Shown here one piece after another: positions 1 to 7,021 of a DNA stretch of 26,928 nt. The notes under the pieces were generated by a model, which saw nothing but the letters and a program-made list of their open reading frames with translations, was not told where the DNA came from and made no database searches. The position numbers and the translations under genes were made by a program. Where the stretch lies: assembly GCA_050744165.1 (NCBI GenBank), contig JBOGGN010000417.1, positions 1-26,928 of the forward strand, given 5' to 3'. This DNA comes from JBOGGN01 sp050744165 (GTDB lineage: Bacteria; Actinomycetota; Acidimicrobiia; Acidimicrobiales; Palsa-688). How positions within the stretch are numbered: position 1 is the stretch's first letter; each line of letters starts with the position of its first letter.

Positions 1-955
1 GCCCGGCCCTCGGCATCAATACCACCATGTCCCGCCAGGCGACTCCAGCCCGGTGCGCGGCCGCAAGGCGCGCGGCAACCGCCTCCGGTTCGCTCGACGG
101 GTGGCGGCACTCTTCGGCCACCGCAGCCGGAATAACCCGGAGGCACGGGCCGAAACGAACCACCTCCCCCCATCCGTCGCCCTGCCGCCACCGGGGCCAC
201 CCGCCTGACGGCAGACCAGCGGTGTCCTCACCCACAGCCACCACCATCGGTACCGGCAACGACTCGGCCAGGCACCCCATGGCTGCCGTCGCCGCGTCGG
301 CGTCGTCGATCAGGATCTCGTCCCAGCGTCGCGCCTCTGCGTCGCGCGCCCGGTCGTCGTCGAGCGCCGCCACCGCCTCTCGGAACAGCTGCGCCTCGTC
401 AACGACGCCTCGCGACCGGGTCGCCTGCCGGTACCGATGCCGAAATGCCAGCAGGTCGGCCCACCGCTCCCCCAGCCCCCACCGATCGGCGACGGTCATG
501 ACCTGCTCGTCCTCCACGCCCGCCGCCTCGACTGCCAGCACGGCCGCGGCCACCTGGTCTACGAACGCCGCCCGGCCCAAAAGCCCTGCGCAGCCGGGCC
601 ACGATCGGGCGTCCTCAGCCGCCAACAACCGGCGTACCAAGCTCCACTGCTGGCTGCGACCGAGCAGCCGCGGCGCTCGCCCGAGGCGGCGCAGAAGATC
701 GAAGGCGACCCCGAAAAAGGTCGTGATGGCCAAGGTGTCCACGGTCCACGAGTCGTCTGCCAAGGCCGCCTCCCGGAAGTGCTCCGCGGCATCCCGAGAC
801 CGGCAGACCACCAACAGCCGGTCCGGCCGGCCCGCCGCCCGCCGCCGCCAACGCTCGACCAGAACCGATGTGCGCCCCGTCGCGGGGCCGCCGAGGACCT
901 GGCACCAGCCGGTGCCGTGCGCCAGCACCTGCTCCTGCTCCGCCGTCCACTGCAT
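1..955 (-). CDS. UvrD-like DNA helicase, N-terminal part, degenerate ATPase motifs (partial)
   Basis: An open frame of 318 codons runs from an ATG at 955 off the left edge. It begins MQWTAEQEQVL, the Q-motif style start of UvrD/PcrA/AdnAB superfamily 1 helicases, followed by a Walker A-like loop GGPATGRTS at residues 22-30. A hydrophobic strand then IDDAD (216-220) sits where UvrD proteins have the DExxQ Walker B. The frame ends in RAGVAWRDMVVLMPRAG, which matches the conserved GVPWxEMAVL segment that follows the first motor lobe. The Walker lysine is Arg28 and the Walker B glutamate is Asp218, so ATP hydrolysis may be weak or absent. This would suit the non-driving subunit of a two-motor helicase-nuclease such as the AdnA/AdnB type, but the nuclease end lies outside the window. 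Family call is good; the role is inference. Confidence 0.72.
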   Translation of the reverse strand, partial: MQWTAEQEQVLAHGTGWCQVLGGPATGRTSVLVERWRRRAAGRPDRLLVVCRSRDAAEHFREAALADDSWTVDTLAITTFFGVAFDLLRRLGRAPRLLGRSQQWSLVRRLLAAEDARSWPGCAGLLGRAAFVDQVAAAVLAVEAAGVEDEQVMTVADRWGLGERWADLLAFRHRYRQATRSRGVVDEAQLFREAVAALDDDRARDAEARRWDEILIDDADAATAAMGCLAESLPVPMVVAVGEDTAGLPSGGWPRWRQGDGWGEVVRFGPCLRVIPAAVAEECRHPSSEPEAVAARLAAAHRAGVAWRDMVVLMPRAG

Positions 956-1078
956 GGAAGGGACCCTATCGGGAGGGGTGTGACACTCTTTGCGCCGGAA
1001 ATCGAGCCGGCCCTGCTCCGAACGACCCAGCTAAGGTCCTGTCCCCGAGCCACCACACTGAGGAAAAGGGGCAGCCTC

Positions 1079-1243
1079 GTGCAAGCCATCGTAGGACTCG
1101 TTCTCGCCATCGTCTGCTTGTTCGCCTGTCGTGCGATCGCCGCAAGTAAGGGCCGCGGCACGACGCTTTGGGCCATCTTGGGCTTCTTCTTCACGATCAT
1201 TGCCCTGATCATCATCGCCCTGTTGCCGAAGAAAACCGTCTGA
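1079..1243 (+). CDS. Small two-helix membrane protein (54 aa)
   Basis: A GTG start at 1079 is preceded by a purine-rich AGGAAAAGGGG ribosome site. The 54-residue product has two hydrophobic stretches: residues about 2-20 (IVGLVLAIVCLFACRAIA) and about 30-49 (LWAILGFFFTIIALIIIALL). A short basic/glycine turn (SKGRGTT) separates them, and the tail is PKKTV. This is the layout of a small hairpin inner-membrane protein. The gene is divergent from the helicase gene, with about 120 bp between the starts. No enzymatic motif is visible and I do not recognise a named family. Longer versions of this frame reach upstream into helicase antisense and are not supported. Confidence 0.6.
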   Translation: MQAIVGLVLAIVCLFACRAIAASKGRGTTLWAILGFFFTIIALIIIALLPKKTV

Positions 1244-1262
1244 GCGGCGGGCGGCCCGCCGC
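1244..1262 (+). terminator. GC-rich hairpin directly after the small membrane gene
   Basis: A perfect 8-bp stem (GCGGCGGG pairing with CCCGCCGC) with a CGG loop begins at the base after the TGA stop. There is no T-run after it, so it is a terminator or RNA-stabilising hairpin of the GC-rich, U-poor type common in actinobacteria rather than a classic intrinsic terminator. Confidence 0.45.
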
Positions 1263-1325
1263 CCTGCAAGGACTTCGTCAGGACTTTGCAAGAAGGGGGC
1301 AGCCGACCACCGGGAGGGTCGGGGC

Positions 1326-2132
1326 ATGCAGACCCTCCTCGCAAGCCCAGCAGAATTCGACCCAGACCAGCGGCCTCGGCGCGCCCGCTGGCGACCACTT
1401 GAGCAGCCGACCGACGACTTGGTGCGCGCCGCGCGAGCTGGAGACAGCGACGCCGCGGGAGAGCTGTACCGCCGAACGTGGACCCGTGCTCGAAGGGTCG
1501 CAACTGGGTTCTGCCGACCCGACGACGCGGACGACGCGGCCGCCGAAGGGCTGTCCCGGGCGTTGCTTCGCCTGGAGCAACTTCGCGATCCGGCATCGGC
1601 CGAAGCTTGGCTCCTCCGCTGCGTAGTACGCGCCGCCATCGACCAATCTCGCCAGCTGCAGCGCCATCAAACGCTCCGCGCCCGGGCGGTTGCTGTCGGC
1701 CTGGCGTCGGCAACGGTCGAAGCAGCCGACGAGGCGGCCATGGAGACGCTCGACCGAGCCACGATGGCCGCAGCCATCGATGACCTCCCGCCGCCAGCGC
1801 GGAGGCTCTTGCTCGAGCGATACGGATCGGCGATACCGCTGCGGACCCTGGCGTCGGCATGGCAGGTGCCGGAAGGGACCATCCGCCGCCAGTGCGTCGA
1901 TGCCCGCCGCCACGCCGGCCAGCGATACCTGTACCGCCAGCTCCGACCGGTGACGGATCAGGCCTGCGCTCGGGTCACCAACCTCCTGTGCCGGGAGCCG
2001 TATCACCGGCCGGGCCCCCGCCTCCGGCGCCACACGATCGAGCACCTCCGCAGATGCTCGGCTTGCCGCGACCGCCAGCGGGAGTTGGCGTGCGTCCTGC
2101 GCGAGCTCCGATACCGCACCCCACCCGGGTAG
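1326..2132 (+). CDS. Sigma-70 family (ECF-like) factor with C-terminal zinc-finger motif
   Basis: The 268-residue protein has a sigma region 2-like helical block at residues 29-110 (DDLVRAARAGDSDAAGELYRR and the following helices). A region 4-like helix-turn-helix lies at about 148-200 (DDLPPPARRLLLERYG, then LRTLASAWQVPEGTIRR). An ECF factor would normally end near residue 205. Here about 60 more residues contain H240-x3-C244-x2-C247 preceded by Cys214 and Cys222, the pattern of zf-HC2/ZAS anti-sigma zinc fingers. This suggests the sigma factor carries its own redox or metal-responsive module. The ATG at 1326 follows GGGAGGGTCGGGGC. No separate anti-sigma gene is adjacent. Targets are unknown. 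The sigma call is firm at the fold level; zinc binding is inference. Confidence 0.75.
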   Translation: MQTLLASPAEFDPDQRPRRARWRPLEQPTDDLVRAARAGDSDAAGELYRRTWTRARRVATGFCRPDDADDAAAEGLSRALLRLEQLRDPASAEAWLLRCVVRAAIDQSRQLQRHQTLRARAVAVGLASATVEAADEAAMETLDRATMAAAIDDLPPPARRLLLERYGSAIPLRTLASAWQVPEGTIRRQCVDARRHAGQRYLYRQLRPVTDQACARVTNLLCREPYHRPGPRLRRHTIEHLRRCSACRDRQRELACVLRELRYRTPPG

Positions 2133-2453
2133 GAGTCAAGCGCCCTGGCGACGCCGCCACCGGCCCGGCGTCGCCGATTCGTCGGGTCGACCGGACAGCC
2201 CGCCGGCCAGCCGAGCAGCCTGCCCGGTCCGCACCTGCCGCCGACCAGCACCGCCCCCCCGCTGGCCGAGCCGCCTGCCGACCGCTGCCGGCTGGCCCGC
2301 CGACTGTCCGCACACCCGCACACCCGCACACCCGGGCCTCGAGCTCCGAGACCAACCTCCGGCCTGCCCGCGCTCGAGGCGGGCGGGTCGGACGTTTGGC
2401 CCGCCTCGGTGATGTTGCCGGCTTGGGCCCGAGGTGTGCCAAAGTCCGATCCA
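2133..2453. other. Non-coding stretch with a short tandem repeat
   Basis: No convincing gene was found between the sigma-factor stop and the acyl-CoA dehydrogenase-like gene; open frames here show scrambled composition. An 8-bp unit CGCACACC is repeated three times exactly at 2309-2332. A 6-bp GC stem (GCCCGC with GCGGGC) around 2366-2384 could end the sigma-factor transcript. No clear promoter was found. Confidence 0.4.
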
Positions 2454-2557
2454 TGACCCGCTCCGGCGTGCCCACCTTTGTGGACGACGACCGCCAAGAC
2501 AGCATCGGGCGCAGGGCAACGACCGCGCTTGGGCTCGGCTTTCACCGGCGGCGGTGA
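2453..2557 (+). CDS. Possible 34-residue leader ORF overlapping the next gene
   Basis: An ATG at 2453 opens a 34-codon frame (MTRSGVPTFVDDDRQDS...) whose TGA overlaps the GTG of the acyl-CoA dehydrogenase-like gene as GTGA. This is the same start/stop overlap used by coupled genes elsewhere in this window. Its third codon positions are mostly G or C. There is no ribosome site before the ATG and no family resemblance, so it may be chance. If real it would act as a coupled leader. Confidence 0.2.
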   Translation: MTRSGVPTFVDDDRQDSIGRRATTALGLGFHRRR

Positions 2558-3348
2558 GCGCCGCCCCTTTGCCTATTCGAGAAGCAGAGCCCATTCGAGA
2601 AGCAGAGCCCATTCGAGAAGCAGAGCGGCTGGCCGAGGAACTTCTTTTCCCTGATGCGATGGCGACCGATGCCGCCGAGCGGGTCCCGGCCGGCCACCTC
2701 GATGCCCTGGCCAACGCTGGCCTCTATGGGTTGTACGGGCCGGCGAGCGCCGGCGGGTTGGCCGCGGACGCCGGCGTCGCCCTGCGGGTGGTCGAAACGC
2801 TGGCCGGCGGGTGCCTGACGACCACCTTCGTCTGGGTCCAGCACCATTCCGTGGTGCGTGCGGTGGCCGCCAGCACGACCCCCGGCGTACGGGAGCGGTG
2901 GCTGGAGCCGTTGTGCCGGGGTCACTGCCGGGGCGGCATCGCGGTGGCGGGGATACGGCCTGGAGCCGGCGACATGTCGGCCCGGCGAGTGCTCGGCGGT
3001 TGGCAGATGGACGGCCGGGTGCCGTGGGTGACCGGCTGGGGCATGATCGATGTCCTCCGGGTGGCCGCGCGCGGCCCGGATGGCGAGGTCGTGTGGGCGC
3101 TGGTCGATGCCGTCGACTCGCCATCTCTCCGGTTCCAGCCGCTGCGCCTGGTCGCCGTCCAGGCCTCCGTCACGGGAACGGTGACCTTCGATGGCCACTT
3201 CGTCGCCGACGAGCAGGTGACCGAGATCGAGCCCTACGAGGACTGGCGCCAGCGCGACGCACGGGGCCTTCGGAGCAACGGCTCCCTCGCCCTCGGCGTG
3301 GCCGGTCGCTGCTGCCGCCTTCTCGGCCCCGGACCCTTCGACCGCTAG
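2554..3348 (+). CDS. Acyl-CoA dehydrogenase-like protein, N-terminal fragment (ends at premature TAG)
   Basis: The fragment has 264 residues from GTG 2554. It reads through the alpha-helical N-domain (residues 25-100, with GHLDALANAGLYGLYGPASAGGL and the LAGGCLTTTFVWVQHH helix). The middle beta-domain (about 115-235) contains GDMSARRVLGGWQMDGRVPWVTGWG, the flavin-contacting WVTG/WVTGWG type motif of the acyl-CoA dehydrogenase superfamily. The frame stops at TAG 3346-3348, but the same frame continues with the missing C-terminal helices. Full length would be about 354 codons, a usual size for this short subfamily. The substrate is unknown. It most likely represents the front part of a nonsense-mutated gene. 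The GTG start was chosen because upstream sequence in this frame does not look coding and because of the overlap with the preceding small frame. Confidence 0.65.
   Translation: MSAAPLPIREAEPIREAEPIREAERLAEELLFPDAMATDAAERVPAGHLDALANAGLYGLYGPASAGGLAADAGVALRVVETLAGGCLTTTFVWVQHHSVVRAVAASTTPGVRERWLEPLCRGHCRGGIAVAGIRPGAGDMSARRVLGGWQMDGRVPWVTGWGMIDVLRVAARGPDGEVVWALVDAVDSPSLRFQPLRLVAVQASVTGTVTFDGHFVADEQVTEIEPYEDWRQRDARGLRSNGSLALGVAGRCCRLLGPGPFDR
2572..2625 (+). repeat. Three in-frame 18-bp repeats (PIREAE)x3
   Basis: The unit CCYATTCGAGAAGCAGAG occurs three times head to tail, differing only at its third base. It encodes PIREAE three times at residues 7-24 of the acyl-CoA dehydrogenase-like product, lengthening the first alpha-helix by charged turns. 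This looks like a recent slippage or unequal-crossover expansion. Confidence 0.9.
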
Positions 3349-3618
3349 TTGATCGCATGTCGCGACGCCCTCGACCGCGCAGCCGGACACCCACCCCAGG
3401 TGGCGCCGGATCCGGCGGCGCTGGTGGTGGGGCGGGCGGCGGCGGCGGACTTGGCGCTGCGGGCGGCAGCCGCCGTCGTCATCAGTGCCGGAAGCCGGGC
3501 GGTCCTGTCCGATCAACACCCGCAACGGCTCCTTCGCGAGGCAGCGTTTCTCCTGGTGTTCGGCAGCCGGCCTGCCATCAAGGCCGACCTGCTGGAACGT
3601 CTTCGGAAGCCGGGCTGA
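3349..3618 (+). pseudogene. Acyl-CoA dehydrogenase-like protein, C-terminal fragment after in-frame TAG
   Basis: Immediately after TAG 3346-3348 the same reading frame continues for 89 codons to a TGA. It encodes LIACRDALDRA, then ALVVGRAAAADLALRAAAAVVISAGSR and LREAAFLLVFGSRPAIKADLL. These are the C-terminal helices of the same acyl-CoA dehydrogenase subfamily, including the SRxxLxDQHxQRLxREAxFLLVFG block. A TTG (3349) could serve as a start codon, but there is no ribosome site. The sequence before the stop (GPGPFDR) and after it suggests the lost codon was a glutamate (GAG to TAG), judged from how this region usually reads. It is called a pseudogene remnant; sequencing error or readthrough are alternatives. 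Confidence 0.6.
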
Positions 3619-3759
3619 CAGGGAGAGAGAGCATGAAAATGTGAAGCCCGGAAATGTGGACAAATAGAGCACCCGATGGCTCTTCGGAATGGCCGAGAAA
3701 CATTCCCCGAGGGCTAGACTTGGGCACAACAATCAGCCGACGAGAGAAAGGCATCTCAC
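3619..3759 (+). promoter_or_regulatory. Upstream region of the coxD1 module, candidate promoter
   Basis: The 141 bp ahead of the small Cys/His gene contain a TAGACT hexamer at 3715-3720 that fits an actinobacterial -10 (TAnnnT). A GGAATG...CATTCC inverted repeat lies at 3686-3705, just upstream where a -35 or an operator would lie. A GAGAAAGG ribosome site is at about 3744-3751. There is no good TTGACA-like -35. The local base composition is AT-richer than its surroundings, as expected for a promoter. Confidence 0.3.
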
Positions 3760-4062
3760 ATGGCTCAGACCTCCAACGAGGCGCTCGAGAATCTCCGCGA
3801 CATGTGGCGTGCCAATGGCCAAACCGCAGCCGACATCGACGAGGCTTGCGGCGCCGGCAGCAACTCCAAGGTGTGCCGCAACTCCGTCCACATGACCTTC
3901 GACGGCTTCGCTGACGAAGAGACCGGCGACGTGCGCACCGGCTGGCAGAACACCTTGGACCGGGAGGGCAAGCGTACGGAGCGCAGCTTGGCCGACGTGA
4001 TCTTCGGGGACGGCCCGAAGCCCGATCTCGATGCCCATCCGCGTCACCACCGCCACAACTAG
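3760..4062 (+). CDS. Small Cys/His-containing protein upstream of coxD1 (100 aa, unknown)
   Basis: The 100-residue acidic protein starts at ATG 3760 behind GAGAAAGG. It has an N-terminal amphipathic helix (EALENLRDMWRANG), two cysteines nine residues apart (C30 and C39, in EACGAGSNSKVC), then a histidine (H44). The C-terminal tail is histidine-rich (DAHPRHHRHN). I do not recognise a family. It ends 42 bp before coxD1 on the same strand and has the only promoter-like region of the module, so it is probably the first gene of a coxD1-coxE1 operon. The Cys/His content and position make a metal-handling role in CO dehydrogenase maturation possible, but this is only inference. Confidence 0.6.
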   Translation: MAQTSNEALENLRDMWRANGQTAADIDEACGAGSNSKVCRNSVHMTFDGFADEETGDVRTGWQNTLDREGKRTERSLADVIFGDGPKPDLDAHPRHHRHN

Positions 4063-4104
4063 GCACTGGCAATCGCGGGTCCCGCACCGGTGAGCGACAA
4101 CTGA

Positions 4105-4980
4105 ATGGCGTACCCGGAGACGGTCGGGGCCCTCACCGACGTTCTGCGCCAGGGGGGGTACATCGCCGATCGGGGGTTGGCCACGGCATTGTTCGTGGCC
4201 CTGACCCTGGAGAAACCGTTGCTCGTCGAAGGCGAGGTGGGGGTGGGCAAGACCGAGCTGGCCAAGACGGTGGCCCAGATCTTCCACCGCAAGCTGATCC
4301 GCCTGCAGTGCTACGAGGGGATTGACACCAACCAGGCACTCTACGAGTGGGACTACGCCAGCCAGATGCTGCAGATCCGGGCGCTTTCGGAGCGGGAAAT
4401 GGCCGGGGACGAGGCGGTCGAGAAGCTGTTCGGGCCACGGTTCCTGGTCGAGCGGCCACTCCTGGAGGCGGTGCGGGCCGGGGACAAGTGCGTCCTCCTC
4501 ATCGACGAGGTCGACCGGGCCGACGACGAGTTCGAAGCCTTCCTGCTGGAGATCCTCTCCGACTTCCAGGTGTCCATCCCCGAGATCGGAACCATCAAGG
4601 CCGAGCGGGCCCCGGTCGTGATCCTCACCTCCAACCGGACCCGGGAGCTGCACGACGCCCTGAAGCGGCGCTGCCTGTACCACTGGATCGGGTTCCCGCC
4701 ACCGGAGCGGGAGGTGGAGATTGTCCTTGTCCGCCAGCCAGGGGTCTCGGCCACTCTGGCCCGCAAAGTGGTGTCGGCGGTCAACAAGCTGCGGGACATG
4801 GACCTCAACAAGGCGCCGGGCGTGGCGGAGACCATCGACTGGGTCCGCACCTTGGAGGCGCTGGGCGAGGACGACCTCGACGCTGAGATCGCGGACGACA
4901 CGCTGGGTGCGGTCATCAAAGAGCGCGACGACCTGGAGCTGGTTCGGGACAACTTGGGCGAGATCACCGCCGGTGCCTGA
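4105..4980 (+). CDS. coxD: MoxR-type AAA+ ATPase, CO dehydrogenase maturation factor CoxD (copy 1)
   Basis: The 291-residue AAA+ ATPase has Walker A GEVGVGKT at residues 43-50, Walker B LLIDEVD at 131-137, a sensor 1-type TSNRTR at 175-180 and a likely arginine-finger region ALKRRC at 185-190. It reads along its whole length like the CoxD/MoxR branch. In Afipia (Oligotropha) carboxidovorans CoxD is a membrane-associated chaperone-like ATPase needed to sulfurate the Mo site during formation of the Mo-S-Cu cluster. Its TGA overlaps the GTG of coxE1, the usual MoxR-VWA pairing. A second coxD lies in cluster 2. Cluster 1 has no coxD of its own, so this copy may serve CoxL1. Confidence 0.93.
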   Translation: MAYPETVGALTDVLRQGGYIADRGLATALFVALTLEKPLLVEGEVGVGKTELAKTVAQIFHRKLIRLQCYEGIDTNQALYEWDYASQMLQIRALSEREMAGDEAVEKLFGPRFLVERPLLEAVRAGDKCVLLIDEVDRADDEFEAFLLEILSDFQVSIPEIGTIKAERAPVVILTSNRTRELHDALKRRCLYHWIGFPPPEREVEIVLVRQPGVSATLARKVVSAVNKLRDMDLNKAPGVAETIDWVRTLEALGEDDLDAEIADDTLGAVIKERDDLELVRDNLGEITAGA

Positions 4981-6133
4981 GGCGCCGGCCGGCGCCGCGG
5001 CCGCCCCGGGCGCCCCCTACGTCGGACTGCTCGCCGACTTCGCGCAGGCGTTACGCCGGGCCGGTTTGGCCGTGGGATCCGGCGACGTGCTGACCTTCGC
5101 CCAGGCCATGGCCCCTCTCAATCCCACCGACCTGGTGGACCTGTACTTTGCCGGCCGGACCACGCTCGTCCACCGCCACGACGACCTCACGGCGTACGAC
5201 CAGTGCTTCCGGTGGTTCTTCTTGAGCGGGCGCGCCCAGACGCCTGACGACCTGGTGTTCACGTCGCGGTCCGAGGCCGAGGTGGCCGCCGGTATGGTCG
5301 AGCCGGCCAGCGAGGAGCCGGGCAAGGAACGCGAGGAAGAGGAGCGCCAGGCCATGGGCCTGATGGCCTCCAACCTCGACATCTTGAAGCACAAGGGCTT
5401 CCCATCCTGCACCCCCGATGAGTTGGCGGCGTTGCGGAGGATCATGCGCCAGTTTCGGCTGGCCCCGCCGATGCGCCGGAGCCGCCGATTGGTCCGGTCC
5501 GACGATGGCCGGCGGCCTGACATGCGCCGCACCGTGCGGGAGACCATGCGGACGCACGGCGAACCGTCGCGGATGTACTACCGCCGGCGCCGGACGCGGC
5601 CGAGGCCGCTGATCCTCATTCTGGATATTTCTGGCTCCATGGCCGACTACTCGCGATGCCTGCTGCAGTTCGCGTACTCCGCCCAGCGGGCCGCCACCCG
5701 GGTCGAGGTCTTCGCATTCGCCACCCGACTGACCCGCCTCACCCGCCACCTCAACCACCGCACCCCTGACGTCGCCCTGGAAAACGCGGCTCGGGAGGTC
5801 GTCGACTGGGACGGCGGGACCAGGATCGGCGAGTCGCTGGACCGCTTCGTCAAGCTGTGGGGCCGGCGGGGACTTTGCCGGGGCGGCGTGGTCGTGATCT
5901 GCTCCGACGGCCTCGATCGGGGTGACCCCGCGGTGCTGTCCGACGCCATGGATCGGCTGTCCCGGTTGTGTTTCCGGGTGGTGTGGATGAACCCCCACAA
6001 GGGCGACAACCAGCACTTCCGAGCCAGTACCCTCGGGATGATGGTGGCTGAGCCGTACATCGATGTGGTGCTGTCGGGCCACGACCTGGCCAGCTTGGAG
6101 GAGCTGGCGAAGCTGCTGCCCACGCTCGCCTGA
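4973..6133 (+). CDS. coxE: VWA-domain protein CoxE (copy 1)
   Basis: A GTG start at 4973 overlaps the coxD1 stop, giving 386 residues. Residues 15-100 form a helical N-domain, 100-130 an acidic linker (EEPGKEREEEE), and about 212-380 a von Willebrand factor A domain. The metal-dependent adhesion site is complete in its first motif (D218-I-S220-G-S222), with GGTRIG near 281-286 and VICSDGL after it. CoxE partners CoxD and in carboxidotrophs is linked to copper insertion in the CO dehydrogenase active site. Longer upstream readings lie antisense-like inside coxD1 and were discarded because the GTG/TGA overlap explains the start. Confidence in family is high. Confidence 0.92.
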   Translation: MPEAPAGAAAAPGAPYVGLLADFAQALRRAGLAVGSGDVLTFAQAMAPLNPTDLVDLYFAGRTTLVHRHDDLTAYDQCFRWFFLSGRAQTPDDLVFTSRSEAEVAAGMVEPASEEPGKEREEEERQAMGLMASNLDILKHKGFPSCTPDELAALRRIMRQFRLAPPMRRSRRLVRSDDGRRPDMRRTVRETMRTHGEPSRMYYRRRRTRPRPLILILDISGSMADYSRCLLQFAYSAQRAATRVEVFAFATRLTRLTRHLNHRTPDVALENAAREVVDWDGGTRIGESLDRFVKLWGRRGLCRGGVVVICSDGLDRGDPAVLSDAMDRLSRLCFRVVWMNPHKGDNQHFRASTLGMMVAEPYIDVVLSGHDLASLEELAKLLPTLA

Positions 6134-6200
6134 GCGTCTGCGATCGGCACCGGACGGCATCTGGATTTCGGCATCGGCGGGCGGCAAGGAGGATGTACGG

Positions 6201-6515
6201 GTGAAGTGGAGCGTGGGCCTCGAGGCGGAGGCGGGCCGCGAAATGACTCGGGAGGAGATCGTCGAACTCGCCGACGCGGTGGCCGAGTGGAGCGGCGTCG
6301 CCTCGGGCATCGGCTCGAACTTCTACGGCGCCACCCTGCTGGTTGAAGCCCATGACCGGGACGGGGCAGTGGCTCGGGCCACCGAGGCGTTTCGGGAAGC
6401 CGCCGCCCGGGCAGGGCTGGCCGCGGGGGCCATCGTGCGCGTCGAGGTGGCCGATGAGTCCGACGACGAGGGTGACATGCTGGGCGGGCTCACTGCGGAA
6501 AACGACCTGCGGTGA
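6201..6515 (+). CDS. Uncharacterised 104-residue protein in the coxD1-coxE1 operon
   Basis: GTG 6201 is preceded by AAGGAGG eight bases upstream, which fixes the start. The protein begins KWSVGLEAEAGREMTREEIVELADAVAEW and then alternates beta-like (GATLLVEAHDRD, AIVRVEVADESD) and helical (DGAVARATEAFREAAARAGL) segments. This is a beta-alpha-beta pattern like small ferredoxin-fold proteins. The tail is acidic. No catalytic or metal motif is visible and I cannot name a family. It lies 67 bp after coxE1 and its stop codon overlaps the next start (GTGA), so it is probably co-transcribed with the CO dehydrogenase maturation genes or with the gene that follows. Confidence 0.65.
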   Translation: MKWSVGLEAEAGREMTREEIVELADAVAEWSGVASGIGSNFYGATLLVEAHDRDGAVARATEAFREAAARAGLAAGAIVRVEVADESDDEGDMLGGLTAENDLR

Positions 6516-7021
6516 TCCGGCTGGGTTCCTTGGGGGGATACTCCTTCGAGGGGCCGCGCGTCCTGGCCGGTTGGACCCCGCCCGCCCAGGCGGCGGTGTA
6601 CTGCGTTCTGTACAAGCCGCGACCCGACATCCACCCCGACAACTACGCCGTCATCTATGTGGATCATTCCGAGGACTTGTCCAAGGAGCGATTCCCGTTC
6701 AAGCACGCCAAGGCGCCGTGCTGGATTAAGCGAGCCGGCGACAAGTTCAAGCTCTACATCTGCTCGTTCGAAGTACCTGGGGGCACGCGATCGCACCGTG
6801 AGGTGATCTGCCAAGAGCTCAACGCCCTGTACCACCCCGGATGCAACGACACGCAGTGGCAGCGCTCCTGGGAGCGGCACTGGATCGGTGACTACGACAC
6901 CCCGAACACGGCCCGGCCGCTGACCACGAGCCGCGATGCCCGCTTCTCCGGAGAGCGGGGGGCCGAGTTCGGCGACCTCCCGGGCAGCGCCGGATCGGGC
7001 ACCGGCGGCGGCATTCCGTAA
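6512..7021 (+). CDS. Uncharacterised 169-residue protein, possibly GIY-YIG-like fold
   Basis: GTG 6512 overlaps the previous stop codon, implying translational coupling. The N-terminus reads LGSLGGYSFEGPRVLAGW. It is followed by AVYCVLYKP...YAVIYVDHSEDLSKERFPF and SHREVICQELNALYHPGCN. The spacing of a VYC strand, an IYV strand with S-x2-L, a helix glutamate and a final P-x-x-N resembles GIY-YIG-type domains (GIY, YIG, E, N), but the fit is loose and catalytic residues are uncertain. It has four cysteines in the core. The last 35 residues are glycine-rich and probably disordered. It is the last gene of the module that starts at 3760. Function unknown. Confidence 0.6.
   Translation: MIRLGSLGGYSFEGPRVLAGWTPPAQAAVYCVLYKPRPDIHPDNYAVIYVDHSEDLSKERFPFKHAKAPCWIKRAGDKFKLYICSFEVPGGTRSHREVICQELNALYHPGCNDTQWQRSWERHWIGDYDTPNTARPLTTSRDARFSGERGAEFGDLPGSAGSGTGGGIP

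Noticed and set aside
27..1243. Long plus-strand frames across 27-983 and 437-1243 as genes
   Set aside because: They lie antisense to the helicase frame, have Arg/Pro/Ser-scrambled composition and no motif. Only the last 54 codons before 1243 look coding.
559..2714. Long minus-strand frames opposite the sigma factor and the region up to 2714
   Set aside because: High-GC antisense shadows with no family resemblance or ribosome sites.
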